A stretch of DNA of 64,000 bases from contig OX359191.1 in the NCBI GenBank assembly GCA_947172415.1, forward strand, positions 496,001 through 560,000. Direction: 5' to 3'. The DNA comes from Chondrosia reniformis (lineage: Eukaryota; Porifera; Demospongiae; Chondrillida; Chondrillidae). Made by a program: the position numbers and the translations under genes. The notes under the pieces are model-generated. The model was not told the DNA's origin, did not search any database, and worked only from the letters and a program-made list of their open reading frames with translations. Each line of letters starts with the position of its first letter. Position 1 is the stretch's first letter. Shown piece by piece: positions 34,894 to 47,900 of the stretch.

Positions 34894-37800
34894 ATGGCCA
34901 TGGACTATTTTCGAAGCCTCTTTTCTGTGAGTAGCAATTACAAATGACATTATGTATAACGCCTCATACAACTTAAGCTACCATACTTCTGATATATTCC
35001 ACAGCGTAAAGATAGTGGTAGCGGTACCCAGAGCCACGAATCAGGAGGTATTAATCTTTCGACTCATCTTATCACTGAAGTTCACATTTCCGGCGACGCA
35101 GAGGAAGATAGGAAGTCTAAATTAGTAGGCCCAGGATCCTTTGGAAACGTTTACAAAGGAAAGTATAAGGATTCTCCTTGTGCTGTCAAAGTTTTTAATC
35201 GGGATGTGGAATTGCAAGACTGCCTAAAGGAAGCTCATGTTGCTATGATTGTCGACGACGAGAGACATCCAAATATCGTGGCCTTTTTTGGAATCTGGCA
35301 AGGACCAGACACTGGTAACTACTCACTGGTGATGGAGCTATGTTCAACCACGCTTTTTGATCATCTTGAAGAGAAAATCAAGGGACACAATGTTTCAGCT
35401 TTCCCAATTAAGAGTAAACTGCATCTACTCCAAGATATATCAAAGGCAATGATATTTCTCCATGGGATTGAGATTGTTCATGGAGACCTCACAGCTGCTA
35501 ATGTTTTGTTGAAGAAGGAACCTGGCACCAACAGGTTAGTGGCTAAAATATGTGATTTTGGAACTTCAGATTTTGTCACTAAAAAGAAAGCTTCAGCTTC
35601 AGGTAAAAAGCATGGAAAAGATGAATTTATGCCTCCAGAAATTCTAAGCTGTACTGATCTGGTGGAGCTTACCTATGCAGTGGATGTCTTCTCTTTTGGA
35701 TGCCTGATGATACATGTTGCCACATGCAAGTTCCCCAAAGTTCAGAAAGGTGGTACTAGTGAATATACAAAGCGATTTAATGTTACAAAGGATATGAAGG
35801 GAGACACTCAGCGCATACTGCAACCTTTGGTAAAGCAGTGTCTAGCTGATGAACCAAGCATTAGGGGAAATTTTCAAAACCTTGAGAGACAACTAGGTGT
35901 CCATTTGAATTATTATGGTGAAGAACTAGCAGAAATTCTTGATAAAAAGTCGGTATGTGGCAAGTTTACCTATGCATTCATATATACATGTACGTATATT
36001 ATATATACATATATGCTAAGACAAAGGCATAGGCCTAGGCTCATGAAATTGTAAAGGGCCATTGACGTGATTTTTTTCCTTGGCTTAAAAGTAGGTACAT
36101 ATAATAGAGAATACTCTAATAGTGTAAATATGAGACTGGTCAGACTGAATATAGGCTGATAGTTCACCCAAGCTCTGTGCTTCTGCACTTGCCTAATTCA
36201 CATTTTTTGAACTGTTTCTGTCATCACTAGTCACAACAGGTTGAAATCGTCCTGAAGACTGACATTTTCATCAAACGAATTCGGAAGTCTTCAAAATAGT
36301 AGGAACTCCAGCCATCTGTTCGTGACGTGACATCACGACTGGCAAAGCGGTCTAGAAGCTTTTGAAGGAAATGTTTTGCCGCAAAGGAAATTTAATTTTA
36401 CCTAAGTACATTAGACACTTCAAAAATGTTGCTAACTATGATCAAAGTCGCGATCGATTTTTTAATATGTCAATAGCCCTAAAATAAAGTACAAATGAGC
36501 ATATTAATTACTGTTTACTGCATCATAACATACTTATACAAGCCAAAAAGGATGTATGTATGCTATATATAAATTAGAATGCACATGTACATATACTAAA
36601 AATTTAATATTGTAAATTTAGACCGAATGTGAGAAAATGCGCAGTCGTGTCACATATTTGGAATCAGAAAGCATCACCCTCAAGGTAATTCAAGTCCATG
36701 GGACATGCATCTCGTTAATATATAAACTAGCCTTTATTTAAATTACACTTTGTAACTGTGGCCAATGCATGATCATGAATTAACTGTACTTGTACTATGT
36801 ATATAAATATATATATACAACTGTATTGCTAATGGTGTCAGTGGCATATTTTATATACATGTGTACGTATATATGTATACAGCAACAGTACTATTTGATA
36901 TTTGTAAAGAGTATTTTTCTGTACACATGGTATGTATATAATAATACATATCTGACATTATACATATGGAATGATCAAATGAATATATATTTCTAGTTTC
37001 TTCTGACTATATTATGTCACTATTCATAGCAATATATATGTAGGAAGTAAGTATATATATATATATATATATATGTAAGTGTATGTTTTTATACATAGAC
37101 AATGATATTAAATAAAGCTAAATGATGCATATTCATTTGTAGAAAGATAGTATGACTCTTGTTGAGGCCAGGTCGACCATTACAAGACTGAAGGTATGAG
37201 GCTAACAATAAGTTACAATATTATAACAACCTTATATGTAAATTTATATATTCATATGTATGCATTTAAAGGAAGAATTGGAGACTCTTCGGGGAGAAAA
37301 TAACCACTTGAAAATGGAATCACAACAACATAAGTCTGATTTGGAGGAGAGTATAGGTGAAAGACGATTGTTACAACAAAAGCTGGAGTACAATCAGGTT
37401 AGACTTTATATGTATATGTCTAGGATTAATAATCTAAAAGAATAGTTTTCCCAGAAAGTGTGTAAAGTGGGGAAAATAGTATGAGGCAGTACATGGCATT
37501 AATTATTATTTTATTTATTAATTTGTTCAATTATTTATTCCTTGTGCATATACATATGTATTGTGTTAGGAAGAGAAAGACCAAGCTTGGTCCAAAATTG
37601 GATCTGTTGATAAGACCTTTGAAATGTATAAGCAAGAACTGGTAAGTTGCATATAATATGGAGTAGGGAGTATTTGGTATGTTAAATTTAAATGCTTACA
37701 GAAGGACAAAGAGAATCTAAGTAAACAGCTGGAGAAGAAGACTGGAGATTGTGAAGCTCTTATAGCAACAACTAAAAATGTATGATAAATTCATGCATGG

Positions 37801-40800
37801 CATATACGTAACTGATATTAAAGTTCTTGTCAATTTTTTAGCTGCAACGTCACTGTGATGAATACTTTAAAGAAAAGGAGGACCTTGCAAGGAAGAAAGA
37901 AGAGCTACAGGTACAAAAGTTGATTCTTATTGACTAGAATGTTACTGTAACTGTTACAACTAAATTGGTATACAGTGTACTTGTGCTTATAATATTAGGA
38001 AAATTTGTCAAAAAAAGAAGCGGAAGTGGCTGGTCTAAATGCAGCCAAGGCAGGCCTTGAGGAAGAAATGCAGAGTCTCCAAAAGGCCTATCAATTGCTT
38101 GAAGTATGTGACATGTACGTATGCTATGTGTGAAATGGTTTACTTTACCTCTTTATATTTTAAAGGTTGATGCTAACAAATTCCAAGGTGATCTTAAAAC
38201 TGTAATACATCAAATCCAAGGTGATCTTAAAACTGCAATGAAAGAAAGAGATACATATAAGACCTCTTTGAGCTCAACCAAGGTTTGATATATACATATA
38301 ACTACATTAATATACGTAGTTGCTAATATTGATTCTTGAATTATGTACAGCTGCGAATCATTCATGGTGCATATGCATAAATATGTACGTACGTATGTAT
38401 GACTTTCCATGAATATATGTACGTATGTATACGTATTTGTATCTACAGGGTATTGTAAATGAGAAACAACAAGAAATTGATAAATTGAAGCTTGAAATAG
38501 CTACACAAACCCGTGAGATGGTCAGACTAAAAGAGGAGAGAAATGGCCTGCAAAGAGATCATACTAATAATGAGGAAGAACTGAAAAGCTTTAAATCTGA
38601 AAATTTAAACCTGAAAACTCAGACTAAACAAGATAGAAAAACCATTTCAGACCAAAAGGTTGAAAACAGTATATATAATGTGTCATATGATTGTCTGTGA
38701 TTCCTCATTTCTGGTGTGTATTCAAGCATACATACCAATGCCTGTGATTTATAATTAACAGCTGGATGTATGTATGTATGTATATGTCTAATCATCACAT
38801 ACGTATGTAACATAATTATATGTAGAGAAGAATTGATAGTTTACAATCCCAACTGAAAAAAGAGGAAGAGAAGGTAGCACAGAAGGAACAAACTATCACC
38901 ACCTTGACCAATGACAAAAAAAGGTTGGATAACACTTCAAAAAGTAGTAGAAAGACCATAACACAATTAAGAGTAAGTTGTAATATGTGTATGTACATAC
39001 AGTTTATGTATATGATCAAAATATGTATTATGTATGTTATAAATATACATGTACTCCAATCAGGGGGAGATAGAATCGAAAGAGACCAAGAACAAGGAGT
39101 TGACTGATGAAGTTGAAACTTTGGAAACCAACTTGCAGACAGTAACTGTACGTGTGTACTTTTAGGATATATATATATTGACACTTTGAATTAGATTTAA
39201 CCATACTAGACTTTATTCTTTAATTGTGTGATGTAGAGGGAGAAGGAAAATTTCTTGCATGAGAAGGCTATCCTTGAAGTAAAGAAAAAGGAGCTAGAGA
39301 AGAATGTAGAAGAGCTGAAGCTTAGAATAACTGTCAGAGAAGGGGATTTGAAAACTAAACAGGTTGGAATTTTAGGCAATATCCCAAAGTACGTATTTTA
39401 ATACCACATATATACATAAATTTGTTTATAAATTAGGACACTTTCATGTTTAAAGTCTATTGTTTAATAATGTGAACTAAAGCAAAGGAATGGAGCCTTA
39501 ATTTTGTATGCCACTTACTAGGGTCAACCATAAATAGCTCACTTCAAGACAAACAAACACGTAAACATTGGCAATAAGATGTATTAATCTGCCATGTTTC
39601 TAATCACTAATATGAATGTAGACGAAATGGAATATATACTCTACATGATCTTAATTACATATTAACTTATTGACTAAAATTTCATAATACTATAGTAATT
39701 TTGTTAATTTACTATGGTACGTACTTGCTGATTCGAATTTGTGGTGACAATTAACTTGTTCATTTATCTGTTTTGGATAGTAATGAAAATATATTTAATA
39801 TTTATTATGGAGGTTGTCTGTGAGTGTCCGTTATAGGTTTCACTGTATTTATATAAGAAGTATGTTTTTCACATTATTTACATTTTATATGAAATGTTGT
39901 TAATTTCAGGATGAGATTATGAAGGTTACCAGGGAGCGTGATGATGCTAGGCAGGGGGAAGAAAAGGTACAAGAGCTTCAGGAAAAAATAGCAGGGCTGG
40001 AAATGTCAAATGCTGAACAAAAGGTAATCATGTGCACATACGTATATAAAATATATACAGTACGTACATCCATCTACGTATACATACTCATCATCACTTA
40101 TCATTCCCGTATCTATTGTCTATTTAAACACAATTACACACACAAACAACACACACACACTGATTAACTGATATTGGTAATATTCATATAATTTCCATGT
40201 TACACTGTATATAGTTACATATGTACGTACAATTTGAAGTTTCTAAAATTATCATACGTGTTAATTCAGGAATTTCTACAAAAGAAGAGTGCTGAGTTTG
40301 TTAAAGAAAAGGAAAAGTCTAACAAGCTTGATAATAAACACAAGCAGCTTCTCAAAGACCTAGAGGAAAAGGATAATCACATTAAGGAAAAGAATGTAAT
40401 ATTATAAATACATACGTACCTACATTTTCTCTGTGTCTCATGTAAGAAAATATCTTTTCATTTTGAATTTAGGCTGAGTTGCATATATTACAATCCAAAG
40501 TTACCAACCTGGAGGTAAGCCTTCAAGAAGAAACAGACACAAAAGAAAACCTGGATGAATTGAATATAGAACTTACCAAAGAGCTCAATGATACCAAGGT
40601 TCTGTACATAAGTACTTTTACTTTTACCCATGTTCCTGCATGTATTTGACTTAAGAATGATCAACAATGTATACATACATACCTGTACAGGATGCTTTGA
40701 GATCTTCATCAAATACTGTAGAAGAACAGAAAGAACAGGTAAGGTTGCTAAATGAGGACTATCAAAGATTGGTGCAAAGAGAAAACCATGCATTAATTAG

Positions 40801-43800
40801 TAAGGTAAGTATGCAAGTAGCTGAAAAGTGAATTTACCATGTAATTCTTGGATGAATCTTACATCTAACTTAGAAGAAGCAGATTGAAAATCTTGAGTTA
40901 GAAGTAAAAGGACAAAAAGTTTGTTAAATTTATCATTACCTATGGCTACCTTAACCTACGTATATATGTACAAGTAGACCTACATGCGTATATATGTGTA
41001 TATATATAAGTTGCATGTTTATACAGTACATGCACAATATGTTTACATACGTACATATATTCAGGCTGAAATAGAATATCTAGCAGGGAGAGCTAGAATG
41101 ATTACCACTTTTGAGGAAGAAAGAAACCTAGTGCAGCAGCAATTGGATAAAGCAACAGAAAAATTTCAATGCCATGTTAGAGAGTCTGAAAAACTAGAGG
41201 TACAGCTAACAACCATTATTAAGTAAAAATGAATTTCATTTAACATATACGTACGTACGTACATATACATGTGTATAGGACAGTAATATGTCCTTGCAAA
41301 TTGAGATTAACAGATTGAACAAGATTTGTGAATCTTTAAAGGTATATATATATACTTTGCACACATGTAAAGGGTTATTGGCCTTAGTTGATACTTAGAA
41401 TGATGTGTCTTTTGATGATAGAATGAACTACAGTTAAAAGATGAAGAGTCAAAAACCTCTAAAGTTAGTTTACAGCCTATGTACTCATTGCTTTTCAGAA
41501 ACAGTATCATGTATATATCCCCATATACGTATGTATGTACGTATATTAGCATGTCTTGCAAAAATCATGATATTGACATGTACAGTATATATTTAATTTC
41601 CAATTATTAGTATGCAGAGAAAGCTATGGAAGGGAAAATAAAACTGCTCGAGGACAAATGTGTAAAATATCAAGTATGTATGTACACAATATCATGTATA
41701 TATATGATAATTAATTTGTTTTAGTATTATATTGTAAGAACTTAGTATGCACATATCTTTAGGTGGAAATTGCTCATTTAGTAGTTCAAAGTCAAGAAAT
41801 TCAAACTAAGTATGATATTATGAGTGACCGGCTTGAAGGAAAAGTAAATCAGGATGAGGTATACATAATGTTTTGTTTACATAATATGTATACGTAATAT
41901 AAACTAAAGTATCTATACACATTCGTGTGTAATTATTTACGTATACTTATATGATTCTTTTTTGGAACTTATTTTTATGATTATGATTTGTACAGAGAAG
42001 AAAGGCAAGAGTACGATCTCTTAAATATGATCAACAAGAGCTAAAAAAAAGTATAAGGGAAAGAGAGACAGAGCTTTTTCAAGGATGGGTATCCTTACAT
42101 AAAGAACAAGAAGAACTCAAGGCTGAAAAGGTTCTTGTAATATGCATACATATATATACTGTATGTACGTACGTATATGTGTGCATATATATGTATGTGT
42201 ATGTACGTATAGTATTAAAGTAGTAGATGGATTATTGAGCTTCAGTCACTTAAACTTAACAGGTTATCTGGATATTTCAATGTGGAGTTATTCATCAGTA
42301 ATGATGAGAAGAAATACGTATAGCCAGTTTAAAAAAAGGAAAGTGCGACATGAGATGATAAAATGTGTGTTTCTTCTTGTACGTAATATTGCTGATGGAG
42401 ACATATATGTAGTTCAGAATACCAGGCCTGTTTAATTAGTGTTAGTGATACTCAGCAATCCATCTACAATATATAGAATAAGGATTTCTTCTAGCTATAT
42501 CTGTTGAACTTTTAGATGGTTCATCTTTTGACTCTTGATGTCTAGAGATGTTCAAAGAGTCTAAAGATGAACTATCCAAAATATGTATATACCACTCTGA
42601 TGCACCCTACTCCTTTACAGTATTAATAAGATCATTTAAAATTATATTTTCTCCATTTATGCAGATTGAAATTAATATTTAATTTATTTACTAATTTATG
42701 CACAGTACCTACGTACATGTCCCATATTCTATAGGAATCTTGGACTAGAGAACGATCATTAGAAGCTACATTGAATTCTAGTGAAAGCTTTGAGGAGTTG
42801 GAAGGACCTAACTCTGTTTCTGTATGTGATTACTGTATGTAAATTTCTTACAATATACCTATGTGTAATATTAAGTATGCTTATACTCAGCCACATACAA
42901 CAAATGGAACAAATGGAGAAGGGAAGCCTCAATTTCTTGATACTGAGATTCATCACGAATTAGAGGTTATCTAAAAAATTAACACTATATATGTATACGT
43001 ACGTGTATATATATATGCCCTCCAGCTTTATATGTCCATATGTATGCATAGTTTCACAGCTGTACAAAATGTCTGAGAAGCTAGTTGTACACACAAAAGC
43101 TACTAAATCTGTAGGAAATACAACTCTTAACATAATAGTGTGCAAACAACACAATTTTAAGTTTCCTTATGTGTGTACATGGACTTGTCTTTTAAATGGA
43201 ATTAATTCCCCTAAATACGGAAACCTCTCTATTATGAAATCATTTTGTAAATCCAGTTTACCTACTATATACCATAATATAATTTTGCTATACACCAACT
43301 GTAAGCACCATTGACTGTACTATATACTTATTTTGTGTTAGGAAAACAACAAACACTTGAAGAGTAAACTAAAAAAAGTCAGACAGGCACATGCCTCATT
43401 GTTATCCACTTTAGATAAAGAAACAGTAAGCAAATGAATAATGTATATATGTACAATATGCGCGCACTTACATATACATATGTATGCTACTACATACTGT
43501 ATTACAGTAAAACATATAAGCCAAAATGATATATTTGTAGAGGGAACTTCAAAATACTCAGCTTGCATATATTGATCTAAAGAATGAGGTGGTGACTCTA
43601 AGAGAAAATTTTGTGAGTGATCTATACTAACAGTTATAGCAAATATATTTGTCTTGTTTACTCCAGCCTTTATTTCTCCCTACAGTTTGAGAGTCAAAAG
43701 TATTTCCCTTTTCTGTGCATATTTCGAGGCAATCCCAATACTTCTTCAGTAGAACAAACTGTTATTCAATCATTCTGTCCTGACCCAGCTCCTAGTGTAT

Positions 43801-44339
43801 CAAATCCTCTGAAGCTGGAGGAAATTAGATCAGATAAGCACTGGCCATGGCTCCGAAGTGAAAAGCTCTGTATTACAAATGTTTTGAAAGAGCTTGATAC
43901 AACCTTAGCTACTATATCACAAGGCTACCTTTCCTTTGTCTTCCTGCATTACAGTGACAAGGTTGTGATGTATAGATTTCACATTGCCTTAGTTCCAGGA
44001 TTACTAACTGATAGTGCCCAAAAAAGAGGCCAAGTGTTACCACACATCCTGTTTTTGTATGCCAAATGTGAATTGAGTGAAGCAGCCATTTTGAAGCTGT
44101 CCTCATCTGTGCGACCAAGTAAAAGTGGAATACTATTTCAGCCGTCTACTTGTGGATTTGTTCCAGATTTGCATTTCCTCAGCTCCTTGCGTATGCCACT
44201 ACCTGAATTCCTAAGCCCTTTGGTAAATTGGCTGGACCATCATTCTGCCTTATATTTGGAATCACAGTACAATTGTTACAGCAATCCAAACAAGTCTACC
44301 AAAGTACCAGACTGTAGTCACAATTTGATCTTTAAATAA
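34894..44339 (+). CDS. kinase / long coiled-coil / shared C-terminal domain protein (30 exons)
   Basis: Complete model, 1,419 aa, all introns phase 0. Exons: 34894-34926 and 35005-35952 (kinase); coiled coil at 36622-36684, 37143-37193, 37272-37397, 37570-37641, 37702-37779, 37842-37910, 37999-38103, 38166-38282, 38449-38658, 38826-38972, 39064-39147, 39237-39362, 39910-40023, 40270-40395, 40473-40598, 40691-40804, 40874-40918, 41065-41199, 41279-41341, 41422-41463, 41611-41673, 41763-41858, 41996-42130, 42735-42821, 42891-42965, 43342-43425, 43541-43612; last exon 43686-44339. It is a paralog of the giant gene without the linker duplications and second kinase domain. AATAAA overlaps the stop codon. 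No signal peptide or membrane segment. Confidence 0.8.
35005..35952 (+). CDS. exon 2: kinase domain (non-RD, otherwise intact)
   Basis: 316 codons, acceptor at 35004 and donor GTATGT at 35953. Complete kinase: GPGSFGNVYKG glycine loop, CAVKVF lysine, HGDLTAANVLL catalytic loop (about residues 170-180), CDFGTSDF, MPPEIL, DVFSFGCLM, CLADEPSIRGNF. All residues needed for catalysis are present; Gly replaces Arg in HRD, which makes it a non-RD kinase. HGDLTAAN is closer to TK/TKL loops than to AGC/CAMK loops. A start at ATG 34894 adds 11 residues (MAMDYFRSLFS). Confidence 0.9.
36622..43612 (+). CDS. 27 coiled-coil exons of the second kinase gene
   Basis: About 875 residues of nearly continuous heptad repeat (for example LEEEMQSLQKAYQLLE, TREMVRLKEERNGLQRDH). 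Thirteen of the 27 exons are a whole number of heptads long (21, 42, 35, 70, 49, 28, 42, 42, 42, 21, 14, 21, 28 codons) and ten more are 3 or 4 modulo 7. Such a rod would dimerise the kinases and separate them from the C-terminal domain. Confidence 0.8.
42131..42734. other. intron with a fold-back repeat
   Basis: No exon is supported here although an ORF (42142-42435) is open. Near 42515-42580 an imperfect inverted repeat (GGTTCATCTTTTGACTC and its near-complement) resembles the arms of the 31451 element. Confidence 0.5.
43686..44339 (+). CDS. last exon: shared C-terminal domain, copy 2
   Basis: 217 codons and stop. Conserved with the exon at 30029: FVFLHYSDKVVMYRFHI, VPGLL, AKCELSEAA, VRPSKSGILF, LPEFLSPLV, LESQY, VPDC. 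Family not recognised. Confidence 0.8.
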   Translation, partial: FESQKYFPFLCIFRGNPNTSSVEQTVIQSFCPDPAPSVSNPLKLEEIRSDKHWPWLRSEKLCITNVLKELDTTLATISQGYLSFVFLHYSDKVVMYRFHIALVPGLLTDSAQKRGQVLPHILFLYAKCELSEAAILKLSSSVRPSKSGILFQPSTCGFVPDLHFLSSLRMPLPEFLSPLVNWLDHHSALYLESQYNCYSNPNKSTKVPDCSHNLIFK

Positions 44340-44594
44340 ACAATGCAGCCAGTTAACTAATTATATATTATACAGAAGTACACTTCAACTTAAGCCTATA
44401 TAATTATATGTAGTAGACTATATAGCTAGTGATCTTAACTCATATGTAGCAAAGCAATATAAAGTGTGTAGTTCTTATACTTGTGGTTTGAATGTATTAC
44501 TTCATTATCAGTTATTAATTTGCATTGTACGTACATCATGTATGTACGTAGTTCTTAATTTAGTGGCACATGTGCATATGGCTCAGTACAAGAG

Positions 44595-44714
44595 TTAAAA
44601 GGGCCCAGTCATAGTGCATTTCAGCCTTTAATTGAGAAGTGTCTAACGGATGCTCCATCTGAAAGGGGAACATTTTCAAGTATAGCCAAGACACTAGCTG
44701 CATGCATCATCTGA
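44595..44714 (+). pseudogene. orphan kinase C-lobe fragment
   Basis: An in-frame stretch reads FQPLIEKCLTDAPSERGTF followed by SSIAKTLAA and a TGA. It matches the end of the kinase domains at 2118-3017 (PLIKQCLNDKPAERGSF) and 35005-35952 (PLVKQCLADEPSIRGNF). No N-lobe, splice donor or start codon is visible around it. It may be what is left of the kinase part of the third paralog, whose coiled coil and C-terminal domain lie at 49060-52807. Confidence 0.7.
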
Positions 44715-44959
44715 AACATTACAAAGTAGAAACAGCTGAAACATAATTATAAAGAATATATAATAAAAATCACAAATCAGGTACCTATAATTGGGTTACA
44801 TAATAATTACACATAAATAATTATTTGGTACAATGAGATCTCTAGTAGTTATTTACATTCAAACTGAAAAGGCAAGTATACGTATAGAGTTCAGTAAGGT
44901 CTTGACAGCGTTGACATGTACATGTGATTCACTGTTTTCCAGTGAACACTGTTCTCCAA

Positions 44960-47900
44960 TCATTCAATCAACAACCAGCCATGTGGAGACTGGGAATGTA
45001 GGGAAAAAAGAAAACTGCATGACACATACACGTACGTATATAGAGATTGGCTTAAGAATCTCAAACATAATGCATACTAGTAGTGCTAATTAGATATCTG
45101 GAAAGTAGAACCTAGAATATAACTTAGTTATGCAGTAAATATGAACTTTAAAATATGGCCAATTATTAGATAAGAATATTATTTGAGACACTAACTTGAT
45201 ATCCTTCTGCAATCTTGCTAAAAAGCTGTGTCACCTGATCTGTAATGTTCAATAAGTAAGTACTACTCTTCCCAGCCACTGTAGTCACCCATGCATCCTA
45301 GGATCATAATATTATTCAGAGAAAGTTTTGAAATGATATAAGACTGATGTAGTATAAGGATTGCTATAGTTTAATCATCTAAACTACATTGTTGTATCAA
45401 GAGAGTTAATGGAAGAGTAATAACTTGGAGTTGAAATGGCACCAATCATTACTATGAATATCATTTGAACAGGTTCATCACATACATTGCAGTATAGGAA
45501 TAACATAAAAGGTTACAGTTTTCAGGGAACTTTTGAAGAAATAGGTTATCGTCTAATTGATAAGTAAGCACTTTATTCTGCTTGATTTATTCACTTTTTG
45601 TCCTAGCTCAGATTAATTAAACAGGGAATCTAAGGAAAGCAGCACTGAGTCACAGAGGGTATCACAATTAGATACAATGACGTGGGCATAGTGAAGTTGT
45701 AAGTAAGGATGACAATACACCAACAATAACTAGCACATCTGGAAAACAATGCCTCTTAAGTACATGTAGGTTATAGTATTATTATTATAATAGCGCTAGT
45801 TTAGTAAATGTATAGTGGACCCTCGCTTATCCGGACCCAAAGGGACCGGACTATGTCCAGATAACTGAAACGACTGGATATGTGAAGCAGAAGAAAATTT
45901 GCCCAGATCGAGATTTTCAAGCTAGGAACGAGTAGTATTTTGGTTGATTTTGTCGAGTGGTTAGTTCAAATAAGTTAGTTTGGTCTTTAAAGTACCACAA
46001 CAACGCTTCCTTTTCAAGGAGACATCGCTACAGCTAGCCATTGTCGTAAACTCGTACACGCTATTGATGGAGTTAATTAGAAACGGAATCAAAGGCCGGG
46101 TAATCCGAGCGGCCGGATTCTCGAGGTCCGGATAAGTGAGGGTCCACTGTACGTACTTCACTTATGACATTAAAACTATTTTACCTTAGCTTGAGGAATC
46201 TTCTTGAGCTGTTCAATCTCCTTGTCTTTCTCTAACTTTACTTGTTCAACCTCTTCGTGGATTAGAGTTAGTTTCTTCTTAAAGTAAGAAAGACCTTCCT
46301 CACGCTTCTATATATAATGAGTGATTGTTGAAGAAAGTCTGATTACAATATCTTGTTTTACTTTCTTGAATATATGTATCATATTAATCATCATACTTTT
46401 CTCTTACCTGTTCCATGTCTACAACTCTCTTTACAGCCTCACTGTACTCCTTCTGCAGTTCATCTCTCTCACATTCCACTTGTGTCTTCTTCACCAAAAG
46501 AGCTTGATAGTTTGCTCTGAATGACTCCAGATCTACCACCTGACCTTGTAACCTTGCAAGCTCAAGATTCTTTTGGTCATCTGTCTTCCATTGCTGGGCA
46601 ATTCTCTCCTACAGTGAAATATAGTTCATTGAATTGATACATTTCAATACTACTACAGGAAAGATTAAAATCTTAGGTTTGAAAAAGAGCGTCCACTTTC
46701 GTCTGTTTTGTTATCAAAAAAATAGTTATATAGACAATGCAAAGAAGATATATATATGACAATTATAACTATAGCTATCATTGTGTTTAAGACAAGTACC
46801 CTTTCTATTTCAGGTAAAATGTTTGGCTGCTTCTTTAGATGTTGCAGTGCTTGTAGGCTCTTCAGCAACACTTCTGTAGATTCTGAACCTTTCTCAACTG
46901 GAGCTGGAGTACCTTGAAGTTGCAGAATTAATATTGAAATCCTTAACTATGAATGATACAAAACACAACTCACATGGATCAAACACTAGTACATCAGTAA
47001 AGAATCCTGAGGATAGCTGTGGCTGGTACTTTTGAAGAGGGAGACCTTTCTTCCCAGGAAGTGGAGGCTGCACACAATAACATATAGGGGCTAACCAGCT
47101 AGTAATTGCATTGGGGACTGTGAGGAGGTTATTCAGTGAATAAACAGAAATATTCAAAAAGCACTCTCACCATTAGATCTACTGTAGCTTGGAAGGTATC
47201 TGACAAGCCCTTCAGAAGATTAGAAGGTCATAATATTGTAAATGTCCTATAATACATACATGGGATTACCATATATGGATGACATACTTTGGTATTCCTG
47301 AACAAGTCTCTGTTGGTCAGAAGACTGTCTCTTATAGGAAGAGTGGCTGTGTTCCAGTTGACTTCAAAAATGAAATACCCGGGGACCTTGATCCTTATCA
47401 CCCTCAGCTCAAGCATGGCCCAGATGACAGGTCCCTTCTGTGTAGCCTCCATTATGTGTCTGATGTACCTCTTGGAAATGTGGAAGGTGATGACTGAGCT
47501 GTTTCCAGGCAGAGCTGATCCATACTTGATCTGGTGTCTTGGAATGCCAGATCCTTCAGCAAGTACCACCAACCACAGATCATCACAGCTCTCATAATGC
47601 AGCCGATGAATACTATCCTTGAGAGTGATTTTTACCTCCACCTCATCTTGACCTGGCAAGGTTGCTGCATCCTGCAGTGATTGCTTATTCCTTATCATTT
47701 CCTTGACTCTGTGATACAATACGAGGTGGTGATGGTAGTGATCCAAATTGGCAGTGACTGCCTGATAACATCCATTATCTACTACTTGCACAGCATCAAG
47801 AAGATCACGCAGAACTGCAATATCATTCCATTCCTTTGGAATATCAAGATATTCAAATATTTCTTCAGTAAATTTGGCAGATCTCACATCTTCCTCTTTC

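Noticed and set aside
40691..40804. Internal splice donor (CAG-GTAAGG) within this exon
   Set aside because: The frame continues open to a better-placed donor at 40805 and the resulting 38 codons match the homologous exon of the giant gene.
47279..47597. Two + strand ORFs (72 and 102 aa)
   Set aside because: They are shadows of the 231-codon - strand exon, which has splice sites and phase agreement.
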